DNA of 64,000 nt from Flavivirga amylovorans (GTDB lineage Bacteria > Bacteroidota > Bacteroidia > Flavobacteriales > Flavobacteriaceae), in assembly GCF_030540875.1 (NCBI RefSeq), contig NZ_JAUOEM010000001.1:930001-994000 (forward strand), written 5' to 3'. Shown piece by piece: positions 34,713 to 44,801 of the stretch (positions within the stretch are counted from its first letter, which is position 1; each line of letters begins with the position of its first letter). The notes beneath the pieces are model-generated. The model saw nothing but the letters and a program-made list of their open reading frames with translations. It was not told where the DNA came from and ran no database searches. The position numbers were made by a program, and so were the translations under genes.

Positions 34713-37700
34713 TTATTTGATTAATACTTTTTTAGAGGTTTTTTCTTTTTCAGTTTCTATTTTTAATATATAGCTACCAGTTTTCATTTCGGTTACTTTA
34801 TATTCTAAATAGTCATTATTTGTGTTAGGTTCTAATTGTAATAAAGTTTGACCTAGCATATTTAACATTTCAATAGATTGTATATTTTTTAATGTTGGAT
34901 TATGAATAACGATACTTTCTTTTTCGTTAGAAAAATACACATGAAACTTAATGTCTTCAATATCGTCAGTATCTAACGCTGTTGATGCATCATTGAATAC
35001 AATTTCAAAACGATCTAAATGCGTTTCTGCTGTTAGGTATACTTTATAATTACTAGCTCTTAAATTGTGATATACATTTAATTCTTTATCGTTTAAATAA
35101 ATATCTAAATCATTATTTATATTTTCTAAATAATCAATTTTAATAGTCGTAATGCCTTCTTTGTTAATTTTAACACCTAGTGGTAATTTTTGTTCTAAAT
35201 CAAAGTTATTTACAGCTTGGATAACATATTCCCCGTCTGAAAAAGTCCAGAACATATCTTCTTTATTATCTTTAAGCAATGGCGCATCATAGCCAATGTC
35301 AAATCCATTAGAAGCATTGTTATCAACTCCAACTAATAATTGACGATGATAGCCTTCAGGAGAATCAAACATTAATTTAATTTTTTGCCTGCCATTAACT
35401 TCCGTTTTTTGAGTTTGGCTTCTTTTCTTTTTTGTATCCCCGGTTTTAAGGAAAGAAGATGATGCTGTTACTTCTGTTACGAAAGTTCGTTGACTATTTT
35501 TAAATGTTATGGTGCCTCCGGTATCTGCAACAACGAAAAAACCTTGACCTATTGGGATATATTGACCTGGGGTTTTGGTTCCAGATATGTTAGTGTTATT
35601 AATTCTGGTATCATTAGATATGGCAACGGTGCTACCCATTAGTGTGTATGTAGCATAGCCACCTTGATAGTCGACTAAAATATGTGAACCAGAAGCGAAA
35701 TGATCCCAAAAGTATAAAGTGCCATTAATAATATTGCTTGCTGCTCTACCAAGACCATCACTAGTATTATCAAGTATAAATTCATCAGCATCAATAGCAG
35801 AAGGGTATGGGTTTCCTATTAAGTAATCATTCCCAGCGGTTAAGCTTAAAGTAATGTCTCCATTATTTGGTTTACCATTAAATGCATAGTTTTGAGTCTG
35901 GGTTATAGCACCGCCAGTATCTGCAACTCCTTTCATAGAGAAACCTTCGCCAATATTAAGTAATCCAGTACTTCTAACATGTTGCCAAGAAGGATAATTA
36001 TCACTTGGTCTATTTGCATATTTCCAAATCCAGTAATCAGCAATTCCAATGGGTGTCGTTCCCGATGTACCCGGCGTACCATTATATCCAGATGTTAAAA
36101 AGTTAATAGTAAGAGGTGCAGTAGGATCTAAACCATCATTAAGCACTTCTGGAAGTGTATAGTTAACATTATTACTTGAAATATTGGTTCTTCCAACTGG
36201 TGAAGACCAGTAATTATATGTATATAAATCTAGTGTACCTTGTTGGTCTCGTTCTAATGATCCTGAACTACTGGTGTCTAAATCACTATCGGTAGTTTGT
36301 ATTAATTGTGATTCTCCTTCTAAATCAATAGTTCCGTCAAGTTTTAAATAATGAGAAACTGTTAACCCATAACCTGTGCTAGAGGCATTACTACCATTTA
36401 CCTGTAAATCACCACTAGCATTAACAATTAAACCTAAAACAGTTCTGTTACCATTTCTAGAAGCAGGAATAAGTGTTGCATTAGAGTTGTCCATAGTTAT
36501 ATTATGGTCAATTTGGACAATATTATAATCAATAGTTTCCAATGCATCCAAATATGAATCGACTCCAGGTAAATATTGTACATCTCCATTTTCCCATGTT
36601 GCAGAAGTATCCCAATCTCCGTTTTGTGTTGTTTTGTATGGTAAAGGTGCTGTTTGTTCATCAATATCATCATATCTTATCATGGAGGCATCATTGCCAC
36701 TATTAGATTCATCCTTAACACTACCAAAAACTAAAGTGTTCATTTTGTAATAAGCAATTAAGTTACTCCATGGAATAGGAACTATTTCATTTTTAGTAGT
36801 CATACTAGGTAAAATGACCCCATCAGCAAAACTTGAATTGTTTTCAATTTCCTGATTCATGATATAGCGTATTTGATCACTAGAAAGTGCTACATCCCAA
36901 ACACGTACTTCATCCACACTACCTCTCATTTTTTGTTGCCTTTTAATATGGTGTGCTGCACCTATTAAGAAATGAGAATCGGATGGTGTATTGATAGGGT
37001 CTAAAGTATCATCACTGTCTTCTAAATAACCATCAATGTATAGGCTCGTCATATTTGTACCAGAATCGTATGTTGCTGCTATATGGTGCCATTCATTTTC
37101 TGGAATGGTAGCTGAGGTCTGCATAACATTGTTGGAACTATCATTAGGATCTCTCCATACCATTCTGAATTGACTAGTTGAATTTATTCTAAAAGCATAA
37201 CCATGTGTATAAGTTTCGGTTGGCGATCCTGGTGCCTCATGGAAGTAATTTCTTTTAGAAACGATGTCGAATTTATTTTCTCCTACATCACGTTTTACCC
37301 AGGCACTTATAGTGAAATCTGTATTATCCAGATCGTTCACATCTCCAGCATCTAAATAGCTGTCTGTTGTTGTATAATTACCAAAATAAGCTGAACGAGA
37401 ATCTAATACAACTTCTGGCGTAGAACCGAATGTGATGTATTTAGTCCCTTCGAAATAGAAATCAACTTCTAATTCGGTACCAACATCTTCCATAGTGGCT
37501 GAGGTCACATTGGTTGTGAATAAAGCATCATCTGCTACAATCATAACATATTCTTCACTACCAGCATTAGTCCCAGAAACCATAGATTCTGGAATAGAAA
37601 GCTTAATGGTTGGAATAGAATCTGTAACAACCATTTTCCATTTTCTGGTAATTGGTGTAACACTCACGTTACTTGTTACGCCTGTACTAGCACTATAATC

Positions 37701-39881
37701 TTTAGTAATATCTGTAGTTGAAGATGTAGAACCATTATCATGACCCCACATTAAAAATGTTTTATCGGCAAAAAAGGTATTTAAATTTGTACTGTTTGTT
37801 GCGGCTATATCTTTTATACCAACAGTGATATCGTCAGCCGTATTAATTGTTTTAGATTGCTTTTGGTTTAATCCAGAAACATTGTCTTGACCAATACCAG
37901 AAACATTATAATTATATCCGATATTATCAGATTGATCCCAGATAACGCGTCCATCTGAATCTACATAATCCTGAGAAGTACCATTGGTACCTAATGTAAC
38001 GCCATATTTAATAGCTAAATAAGACTCTATCTTGTCCCTTTCAGGATTAGTTATTGAACCAGTATATACAATAACTTCAGCTATACCACCATCCCATCTT
38101 TTTAATGCATTAGAAGGATGTCCTCCTATATTAGCAATTGGACTAGTTGGAGCATATGTGTTTGTAGCATCTGTTCCAACAGAAGAACCATTAATAAAGA
38201 GCTCCGAATTAGTACCTGAATATACATTGTAATTAGCAATAACATTTGTCCCAACAGTAACAGCAGTAGTAGTTTGTATTTCCCCAGTATTCACTCCGTC
38301 ATACATTCTTGCTCTAAATGTTGGGGTCGCATCTTCAAATTCTATAATAATATTATCACCACCATTTAAGTTTAATATTTGTTTTTGGACACCACTTTGC
38401 CCTTCTGCAACAGTAAATATTGTCATATCAGAATTAGTGGATATTGCTGGAGTTTGTAAAAGGTCATCGCCATCAAAATCTATTATAGGATTGAAATTAA
38501 TAGCGTCTTCAACAAAGACAGGCTGATTACCAACTATAGCTTGTGTGGCATCATTGTTATTATCACTATTGTCTAGCCAGTTTAATACGGGGTCTGTATC
38601 TTCTGCGCTATCATTGGCCAATTCTTCTACACCGGCATCAGCTTTGAGCCATAACTCAATGTTATTAGTCATACCTCCAGGGCCCTGTATGAAATCAAAA
38701 TTGACAATTTGCATATTGGTACCTACTGTAGAAGCCCCACTCCCTGCACGATGTACCCAGTGTTCGGCTTCTATTAAAGAGTTTAACTTATAATTTCTCC
38801 ATCCTCTACCATAACCAGCACCTGTACCACTATGGAATGTTGAACCAACAACCATGGCTTGGCTTAAATCTGTTAGCCCTGCTGAAGTTATGTCTATGGT
38901 GACAGAACCAGCGGTTGAAGAATCGCTATATCTTGTAACGACTACTTCAGGATTATTTAGCACATGTACAAAATGACGGTTGGTACCGTTTGAGTCGTGA
39001 GAACCATCAAATGTCCAATCAACGCTTCTGGTATCGCTTCCAGGATCCATCATGGGCCAGTTATCTGAGTTTGCATCGTTAGTGCCTGCAATAGCAGTAT
39101 CTCCTCGGTGATGACTAAATATAATCGCATTGGACCAATTACTTACATCAGTAGTTGTGCCAGTACTACCATCAGACCTATCTTTAAGTGTGATAGAGCC
39201 TGTGTCGTTAGCCGTAGCTCCAGAATCTCCATGCAATACGGTCCAGTTAGAACCTGTAAATTCAACTAGAGTAATATATACTCTAACATTGGGTGCATTA
39301 GTACCTCCTTTTTCTACTCTTAAGTTGGTGCCATTTGTTAAGTAGGCTATTGCTGTGGCTGAATCAGCATCATCTGTACCAGAATCATTCGTGATTCCTG
39401 TAATGAATGGGATACACTTATCTTTGTTAGTAATTCCCGATATGGTTTGATCTGCTGTGTAATTACCTCCGTTAAGGTCTACGGCATATCGTCCTCTAAC
39501 TATAAATTCGTTAGAACCACTTGGTGTACCCGTATACTCCCATATGGATGTATTAAACCTTGTGTTTTCACTTTGTGAACCAGATTCTCTGTAATATGTA
39601 AGTGTCCCTGTTGCTGTTAAAACACGACCTCCGGCCATATCGTCACCCTCTCTGGCTCCACTAACACCATCGGATCCACCATGTGTTTTTCTATTATTGT
39701 TAGCTAGAGCTACAGCGTTATTTAATGAAGAAACGGCTGTAAAGCTTGTATTACTGCCTCCGCCATTACCTATATCATCTTGAATATGTTGTATTTTGAA
39801 ATCTTGAGCTGATGTGTTAAAACAGAAGCATAAAAGCACCCCTATGAGGGTAAACTTAGAAAGAGGTAGAGTCTTTTTCAT
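34713..39881 (-). CDS. Giant secreted T9SS protein (paralogue B)
   Basis: A 1722-residue secreted protein. Order: signal peptide (1-25); beta-rich N-terminal part to about 400; a second block starting IELWLKADAGVEELAND (about 407), containing a concanavalin-like region and YLAIKYGVTLGTNGTSQDY, SGIGQDNVSGLNQKQSK and WGHDNGS, wording seen in other flavobacterial T9SS cargo; a LamG domain at about 835-1010 (TISAWVKRDVGENK, IDGYLEDSDDT, GSVDEVRVWDVAL); then the shared C-terminal module (LEGESQLIQTTDS, YNYWSSPVG, GNPYPSAIDADEF, PIGQGFFVVA, HRQLLVGVD) and a type A sorting tail ending TSKKVLIK. No catalytic motif is visible; a structural or binding role is likely. Confidence 0.9.
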   Translation of the reverse strand: MKKTLPLSKFTLIGVLLCFCFNTSAQDFKIQHIQDDIGNGGGSNTSFTAVSSLNNAVALANNNRKTHGGSDGVSGAREGDDMAGGRVLTATGTLTYYRESGSQSENTRFNTSIWEYTGTPSGSNEFIVRGRYAVDLNGGNYTADQTISGITNKDKCIPFITGITNDSGTDDADSATAIAYLTNGTNLRVEKGGTNAPNVRVYITLVEFTGSNWTVLHGDSGATANDTGSITLKDRSDGSTGTTTDVSNWSNAIIFSHHRGDTAIAGTNDANSDNWPMMDPGSDTRSVDWTFDGSHDSNGTNRHFVHVLNNPEVVVTRYSDSSTAGSVTIDITSAGLTDLSQAMVVGSTFHSGTGAGYGRGWRNYKLNSLIEAEHWVHRAGSGASTVGTNMQIVNFDFIQGPGGMTNNIELWLKADAGVEELANDSAEDTDPVLNWLDNSDNNNDATQAIVGNQPVFVEDAINFNPIIDFDGDDLLQTPAISTNSDMTIFTVAEGQSGVQKQILNLNGGDNIIIEFEDATPTFRARMYDGVNTGEIQTTTAVTVGTNVIANYNVYSGTNSELFINGSSVGTDATNTYAPTSPIANIGGHPSNALKRWDGGIAEVIVYTGSITNPERDKIESYLAIKYGVTLGTNGTSQDYVDSDGRVIWDQSDNIGYNYNVSGIGQDNVSGLNQKQSKTINTADDITVGIKDIAATNSTNLNTFFADKTFLMWGHDNGSTSSTTDITKDYSASTGVTSNVSVTPITRKWKMVVTDSIPTIKLSIPESMVSGTNAGSEEYVMIVADDALFTTNVTSATMEDVGTELEVDFYFEGTKYITFGSTPEVVLDSRSAYFGNYTTTDSYLDAGDVNDLDNTDFTISAWVKRDVGENKFDIVSKRNYFHEAPGSPTETYTHGYAFRINSTSQFRMVWRDPNDSSNNVMQTSATIPENEWHHIAATYDSGTNMTSLYIDGYLEDSDDTLDPINTPSDSHFLIGAAHHIKRQQKMRGSVDEVRVWDVALSSDQIRYIMNQEIENNSSFADGVILPSMTTKNEIVPIPWSNLIAYYKMNTLVFGSVKDESNSGNDASMIRYDDIDEQTAPLPYKTTQNGDWDTSATWENGDVQYLPGVDSYLDALETIDYNIVQIDHNITMDNSNATLIPASRNGNRTVLGLIVNASGDLQVNGSNASSTGYGLTVSHYLKLDGTIDLEGESQLIQTTDSDLDTSSSGSLERDQQGTLDLYTYNYWSSPVGRTNISSNNVNYTLPEVLNDGLDPTAPLTINFLTSGYNGTPGTSGTTPIGIADYWIWKYANRPSDNYPSWQHVRSTGLLNIGEGFSMKGVADTGGAITQTQNYAFNGKPNNGDITLSLTAGNDYLIGNPYPSAIDADEFILDNTSDGLGRAASNIINGTLYFWDHFASGSHILVDYQGGYATYTLMGSTVAISNDTRINNTNISGTKTPGQYIPIGQGFFVVADTGGTITFKNSQRTFVTEVTASSSFLKTGDTKKKRSQTQKTEVNGRQKIKLMFDSPEGYHRQLLVGVDNNASNGFDIGYDAPLLKDNKEDMFWTFSDGEYVIQAVNNFDLEQKLPLGVKINKEGITTIKIDYLENINNDLDIYLNDKELNVYHNLRASNYKVYLTAETHLDRFEIVFNDASTALDTDDIEDIKFHVYFSNEKESIVIHNPTLKNIQSIEMLNMLGQTLLQLEPNTNNDYLEYKVTEMKTGSYILKIETEKEKTSKKVLIK

Positions 39882-40425
39882 AAGTAGTAAGAATTTTAGT
39901 TTGGGACTAAATATTTGAGGTAAACATACTACAAAATTCTGTGAAATGCAAAAAATACCGACGAATTACATGTGTTAAGGATTACAAATTTTGCTTTTAA
40001 TTTATCTAAGTTGTTGTTTATTAATGTTTTAGGCGTTCATTGTTTTTTGTAATATTTATATTATAGATAGTAGTATTTGATGGTCTTTTTTAAGTATTTT
40101 TTTAGAATTTATTGTCTAATTTTCATAAAATGAATGTTTTATGCATTAGGGTAATTGTAGGATTTTTAGTTGTTTTGAAATCTGTTATTTGGTGTTTTAT
40201 CGATTTATTTGATGATTTGCTTCATCTTAGTTTAACAATGTGAACACGTCTGTATGGTTTTATTTTTTAACACTATATTTTAATATGTTGAAAATCCGTC
40301 ATTTATAATATGAAAATAACCCATTTATATTAAAAAAGTAAGATAAGGTTTATAATTAATTGTTGTAAATTCGTCTTTGCATCGAAAAAAACATTAACTT
40401 GTTTGAACTAACCAATTTTTTAAAC
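39882..40425. other. Divergent intergenic region between paralogue B and sulfatase 1
   Basis: About 540 bases. The left end carries the conserved leader block (39895-39917, 22 of 23 bases as at 34458-34480) and a 44-base block at 39931-39974 similar to 53212-53256. The centre is very T-rich and shows no gene. The right end should hold the sulfatase promoter; no exact TAnnTTTG box is present there. Confidence 0.6.
39931..39974 (-). promoter_or_regulatory. Conserved upstream block of paralogue B
   Basis: acaaaattctgtgaaatgca and the following aaaaataccgacgaattaca line up with the DNA at 53212-53256 upstream of paralogue C with about 30 of 43 identical bases and at most one gap. The conserved part ends in a row of A followed by tacg/taccg. 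Confidence 0.5.
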
Positions 40426-43400
40426 ATGAAAACAATTAAAAGTTTATGTTTATTGCTATTTATTTTATTTTTTAATTATCTCTCTTCTCAATCTCCTAAT
40501 GTAATTGTCATTATTGCTGACGATATGGGTTGGTCTCAAGTTAGTACTGGATTAACAAACTTGAACAACCCAAGCGATTTTTACGAAACGCCAACTTTGG
40601 AAACATTAGCGTCTCAAGGCATTGCATTTCCGTATGCCTACGTGAATGGCGCTAACTGTGCACCTACACGAGCTGCATTATTAAGTGGGCAATATGCGGC
40701 GAGGCCTACTAATAATATCTTTAATGTCTATGACTTAAACAGAGGGAATACTAATTCTAATTCGACTTTAATTGGTCCGGATATGGGATTGGCATCTAAT
40801 AATAATATAGATGAAATACCTTCAAGCGCTATAACGATTGCCGAAACAATGAAAACCGCAGGATATGTTACAGCGCATCTAGGCAAGTTCCATGTAGGAG
40901 AAAATGAATCTTCCAATACGTCTAATAATGCACCGACAGATCAAGGATTTGACTATAACTATGGTGGTGGTACATCAGGAGCGCCAGGAAGTTATTTTGC
41001 ATCGAGTAGTGCTCCGTATACTTTTAGTGGTAATATTGGACCTGAATTAGATGTTTACGCAAGTCCTTATACCGCTGCAGAATCTTTAATGTTAGCTGGG
41101 GACAATTCATTAGAAGGAACTCCTAAGCATGTAACGGATGCTATGGCAGATGCAGCGATAGATTTTATGGAAGCGGAAAAAAACAATCCTTTTTTTATGC
41201 ACTTTAGCAATTATGCTATTCACGGACCATTTAATCAGGCAAATGCCAGGCCCGATTTATATGCCAAGTATGATACCAAAACACCTAGTCAAATGGGGCA
41301 TAATAATAAAGGTCAAGCGGCTATTGCAGAAGGGATGGATCAAACCATTGGAAGATTAATAGACTACTTAAAAACGACTACAGACCCTAGAAATCCAGGT
41401 AGTATGCTTTCAGAAAACACTTTGGTATATTTTATTTCAGATAATGGAGGTGCTATAAGTAGTGATGACGCTGGTCCTTTACGTGGTATGAAAGGTGAAT
41501 ATTATGAAGGAGGTATACGATCGGTAACCATAGCATGGTCTGAAGCTACATGGCTAGCTAATAAAGGAACGGTTAACACCACTCCAATTATAGCATTCGA
41601 TTTATATCCTACTTTGGTAGAAATGGCAGGAGGAACACTTCCTGGAGGCGGATATGAAATTGATGGTGCCAGTCAATGGCAAATGCTAACAAATGGAACC
41701 GCTATGACCAGAGCATCTATTTTCTGGCATTTTCCTGGATATCTTCTCGATTCGAAACGAGATCAAAGACCTGTTTCTGTTATAAGGAAAGGAGATTATA
41801 AACTAATCTATAGCTATGAAACGGAATCGTATGAGTTATACAACCTTATAAATGATATTAGTGAGACCACCAACTTATTATCTGGTACTCCAGATCAGGC
41901 TACTTTAATAATAGGTAATGATATGAGTACCGATTTACGTAATCACCTAATAGATACTTCTGCTCCTTTACCAACATATAGAAGTGATGGTACTACAGTA
42001 GATTTGCCTTATATAATAAGTACTACAGGTGGTGTTCCTAATTCAACAGACGGATGTCAGGCAATTAACGGATATGATGCTTATTGGGATTTTGATGTGG
42101 CTAGCAATGCTAATGACGCTTCAGGAAATGGTAATGATCCAAACCCTGTAAACGGTACTTTAACTTATGATACTGTAGATTTTAAAGAAGGTGATCAATC
42201 TGTGGTTTTTGATGGTACTGTAGATATTAATTATAGCTCCGCTACTTTCATATCGCCCGCAACATCGGCAAGAACTGTTACAGCTTGGGTTAAACCGACA
42301 AACTTAAGTGGTATTCAAGAAATTTTTGATGAAGGAGGAAATACTGTTGGAATAGGAATTCGATTAAATGGTTCGAATTTAGAATCTATAATAAGAGATT
42401 CGTTAACAACGGCAGATAGCTTAACGGCTGTATTTCCAAGTGATAACGAGTGGCATCATGTGGCACTTGTTTATGATGGCTCCAATACCAGTCACAAATT
42501 ATTTATAGACGGTGTAGAAGTAGCATCCAGTAATTCGGCTCCAGCTTCTATAGCTTCTCATAATGCTACAGGAGGAGGTATTGGAGGTGTTATTGGAAGC
42601 TGGGATAGTTTTGTAAATGCAGCCGATAGTTATTTTACGGGTAAGATGGATGCCTTTGCAGTCTATAATTCTGTATTGAGTGACACTCAAATAAATGATG
42701 CGGCATGTGTCGTGATTGGAAACTCTACAGCTGGTTGCCAACCTACTAGTGGTTTTGAAGCCTTTTGGGATTTTGATTTTGCAAATGCGAGTATTGGAGA
42801 AGACGCCTCAGGTAATTTGCACAATCCAATAGCAACAGTAGGAACCATTACTGCAGATACTTCTGATTTTAAAGAAGGAGATCAAGCCGCAGTATTTGAT
42901 GGAAGTTCAAGTATTCAATATTCTCCAGGATCTCCAGGAGGTTTTATGGAAAGTGCCCATAATGCAAGAACAGTGATGGCATGGGTAAAACCAACAAATT
43001 TATCTGGATTGCAAAATATATTTGATGAAGGTGGAGGTACTATAGGAGTAGCTATGAGGTTAAATGGTAATAATTTAGAATCTGTAGTTAGAGATACTGG
43101 AACGACTTCTATTCAAATAAGCACAGTATTCCCTAATGATGGTGATTGGCATCACGTAGCTTTAATTTATGATGGTATCAACTCTAATCAAAAACTTTAT
43201 ATTGATGGTGTAGAGGTAGCTTCTGGTGCCGCAGCTTCTTCTATTGGTACACATACAGGCAAAGGCGGAATAGGAGGTAAAATTAGTGGTAACGATAGCT
43301 TTAAAAATTCAGCAGATGCTTTCTTTACAGGAAAAATGGATGCTTTTGCAGTTTACAACACTGTTTTAAGTACAACGGAAATTAATAATTCAGCTTGTAT

Positions 43401-44619
43401 ATCGTCATCCGCAGTAGTAGCAAATGCTGGGGCAGATGTTACAATTTGTGAAGGTAGTTCAACAACATTAACAGCTTCTGGTGGGACAACTTATTTATGG
43501 AATACAGGTGAGACGACTGCTAGCATTAATATGAGTCCAATAGTAACAACAACCTATACAGTAACAGTTTCAGATGGAGTAACATCTGATAATGATGATG
43601 TCATAGTTACAGTAAATCCATTGCCAGCAGCAGATGCTGGGCTGGATATTACCATAAATGAAGGAGCTACTACGACGTTAACAGCAACTGGAAGTGGTAC
43701 ATATTTATGGAGTACTGGAGCGACTACAGCGAATATTAATGTAAGTCCAATAGTAACCACTACTTATACTGTAACGGTTACACAAAATGGATGTAGTTCA
43801 AATGATGATGTTATAGTAACTGTAAATTCTGTAGGCGGTTGTACATATTCTGTGATAAACTCTGAAGGGTTTGAATCTGGTTGGGGGATATGGAATGATG
43901 GCGGCTCTGATTCTTTTAGAGATTCAAACGCTGCTTATGCCACAACAGGAACTTATAGTATGCGACTACGAGATAATACTTCTAGTTCTGTGGGAACTAC
44001 AGATAATTTGGATTTAACAGCATATGAAGAAATTACGGTTGATTTTGGTTATTATTGTAGAAGTATGGATAATAGTAATGAAGATTTTTGGTTACAGATT
44101 TCTACGAATGGAGGAACAAGCTTTACTACCGTTGAGGAGTGGAATAGAGATGATGAATTTGTGAACAATCAATTTTATACAGACCAAGTTTTAATTTCTG
44201 GGCCGTTCACTTCTAACACACAATTGAGATTTAGAGCTGATGCATCCGGAAACTCAGATTGGGTTTACATAGATGATATTGTTATTAATGGCTGTAGTTC
44301 TGGCGGGACTTCAAAAATTAATTCTAAAAAGGAAGATGCTATAGCTGCAAAAGAAGAAAGTGAAACGGTTGATTTATCTGAAATTGAAGTTAAACTTTAC
44401 CCTAATCCGTTTAATGAGGAACTGACTATTAAAATTCAGGCTGATTATGATCAATCAAATATTCAGATATTTAATATACTTGGCCAATTGATTATTGAAA
44501 AGAACTATTTTAAAGAAAGATTAATTAAGATCCCAGCTAATAAATTAGAAAGTGGTCAATATTTAATAACTATAAATGTTGACGGAGATATAGTTCGTAG
44601 GCGAGTTATAAAGCATTAA
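40426..44619 (+). CDS. Secreted arylsulfatase fused to LamG and Ig-like domains (sulfatase 1)
   Basis: A 1397-residue exported sulfatase. Signal peptide (1-20), S1-type sulfatase domain (about 23-525): metal-binding Asp32-Asp33 in VIIADDMGWSQ, Cys78 in CAPTR (the site converted to formylglycine), LGKFHVGE, FFMHFSNYAIHGPF, YFISDNGGA and GMKGEYYEGGIR. Two LamG domains follow (about 543-765, 768-991), two Ig/PKD-like repeats (about 1001-1135, VTICEGSSTTLTASGGT), a jelly-roll domain (1138-1293) and a T9SS type A tail (LYPNPFNEELTIKI). I start at ATG 40426; the open frame reaches upstream only to a TTG. Substrate sulfate ester unknown. Confidence 0.93.
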   Translation: MKTIKSLCLLLFILFFNYLSSQSPNVIVIIADDMGWSQVSTGLTNLNNPSDFYETPTLETLASQGIAFPYAYVNGANCAPTRAALLSGQYAARPTNNIFNVYDLNRGNTNSNSTLIGPDMGLASNNNIDEIPSSAITIAETMKTAGYVTAHLGKFHVGENESSNTSNNAPTDQGFDYNYGGGTSGAPGSYFASSSAPYTFSGNIGPELDVYASPYTAAESLMLAGDNSLEGTPKHVTDAMADAAIDFMEAEKNNPFFMHFSNYAIHGPFNQANARPDLYAKYDTKTPSQMGHNNKGQAAIAEGMDQTIGRLIDYLKTTTDPRNPGSMLSENTLVYFISDNGGAISSDDAGPLRGMKGEYYEGGIRSVTIAWSEATWLANKGTVNTTPIIAFDLYPTLVEMAGGTLPGGGYEIDGASQWQMLTNGTAMTRASIFWHFPGYLLDSKRDQRPVSVIRKGDYKLIYSYETESYELYNLINDISETTNLLSGTPDQATLIIGNDMSTDLRNHLIDTSAPLPTYRSDGTTVDLPYIISTTGGVPNSTDGCQAINGYDAYWDFDVASNANDASGNGNDPNPVNGTLTYDTVDFKEGDQSVVFDGTVDINYSSATFISPATSARTVTAWVKPTNLSGIQEIFDEGGNTVGIGIRLNGSNLESIIRDSLTTADSLTAVFPSDNEWHHVALVYDGSNTSHKLFIDGVEVASSNSAPASIASHNATGGGIGGVIGSWDSFVNAADSYFTGKMDAFAVYNSVLSDTQINDAACVVIGNSTAGCQPTSGFEAFWDFDFANASIGEDASGNLHNPIATVGTITADTSDFKEGDQAAVFDGSSSIQYSPGSPGGFMESAHNARTVMAWVKPTNLSGLQNIFDEGGGTIGVAMRLNGNNLESVVRDTGTTSIQISTVFPNDGDWHHVALIYDGINSNQKLYIDGVEVASGAAASSIGTHTGKGGIGGKISGNDSFKNSADAFFTGKMDAFAVYNTVLSTTEINNSACISSSAVVANAGADVTICEGSSTTLTASGGTTYLWNTGETTASINMSPIVTTTYTVTVSDGVTSDNDDVIVTVNPLPAADAGLDITINEGATTTLTATGSGTYLWSTGATTANINVSPIVTTTYTVTVTQNGCSSNDDVIVTVNSVGGCTYSVINSEGFESGWGIWNDGGSDSFRDSNAAYATTGTYSMRLRDNTSSSVGTTDNLDLTAYEEITVDFGYYCRSMDNSNEDFWLQISTNGGTSFTTVEEWNRDDEFVNNQFYTDQVLISGPFTSNTQLRFRADASGNSDWVYIDDIVINGCSSGGTSKINSKKEDAIAAKEESETVDLSEIEVKLYPNPFNEELTIKIQADYDQSNIQIFNILGQLIIEKNYFKERLIKIPANKLESGQYLITINVDGDIVRRRVIKH

Positions 44620-44650
44620 AATAAAGAAAAACTATAGTTTTTTAATACTA

Positions 44651-44679
44651 AAAGAGAAGGTTTATTCCTTCTCTTTTTT
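44651..44679 (+). terminator. Terminator after sulfatase 1
   Basis: Stem aaagagaagg / ccttctcttt with a six-base loop and a T tract, 32 bases past the stop codon. The two sulfatase genes are therefore probably separate transcripts. Confidence 0.85.
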
Positions 44680-44801
44680 ATTTTTTTAATCTATTTCTTT
44701 CTTTAAAAAGTTGAATTTTAGTAAAAAAATCGACAAAACGATTTATTTTAACGATTAAATGTAGTATTTTTATCAAGATTAAAATTACTAACTCTAAATC
44801 T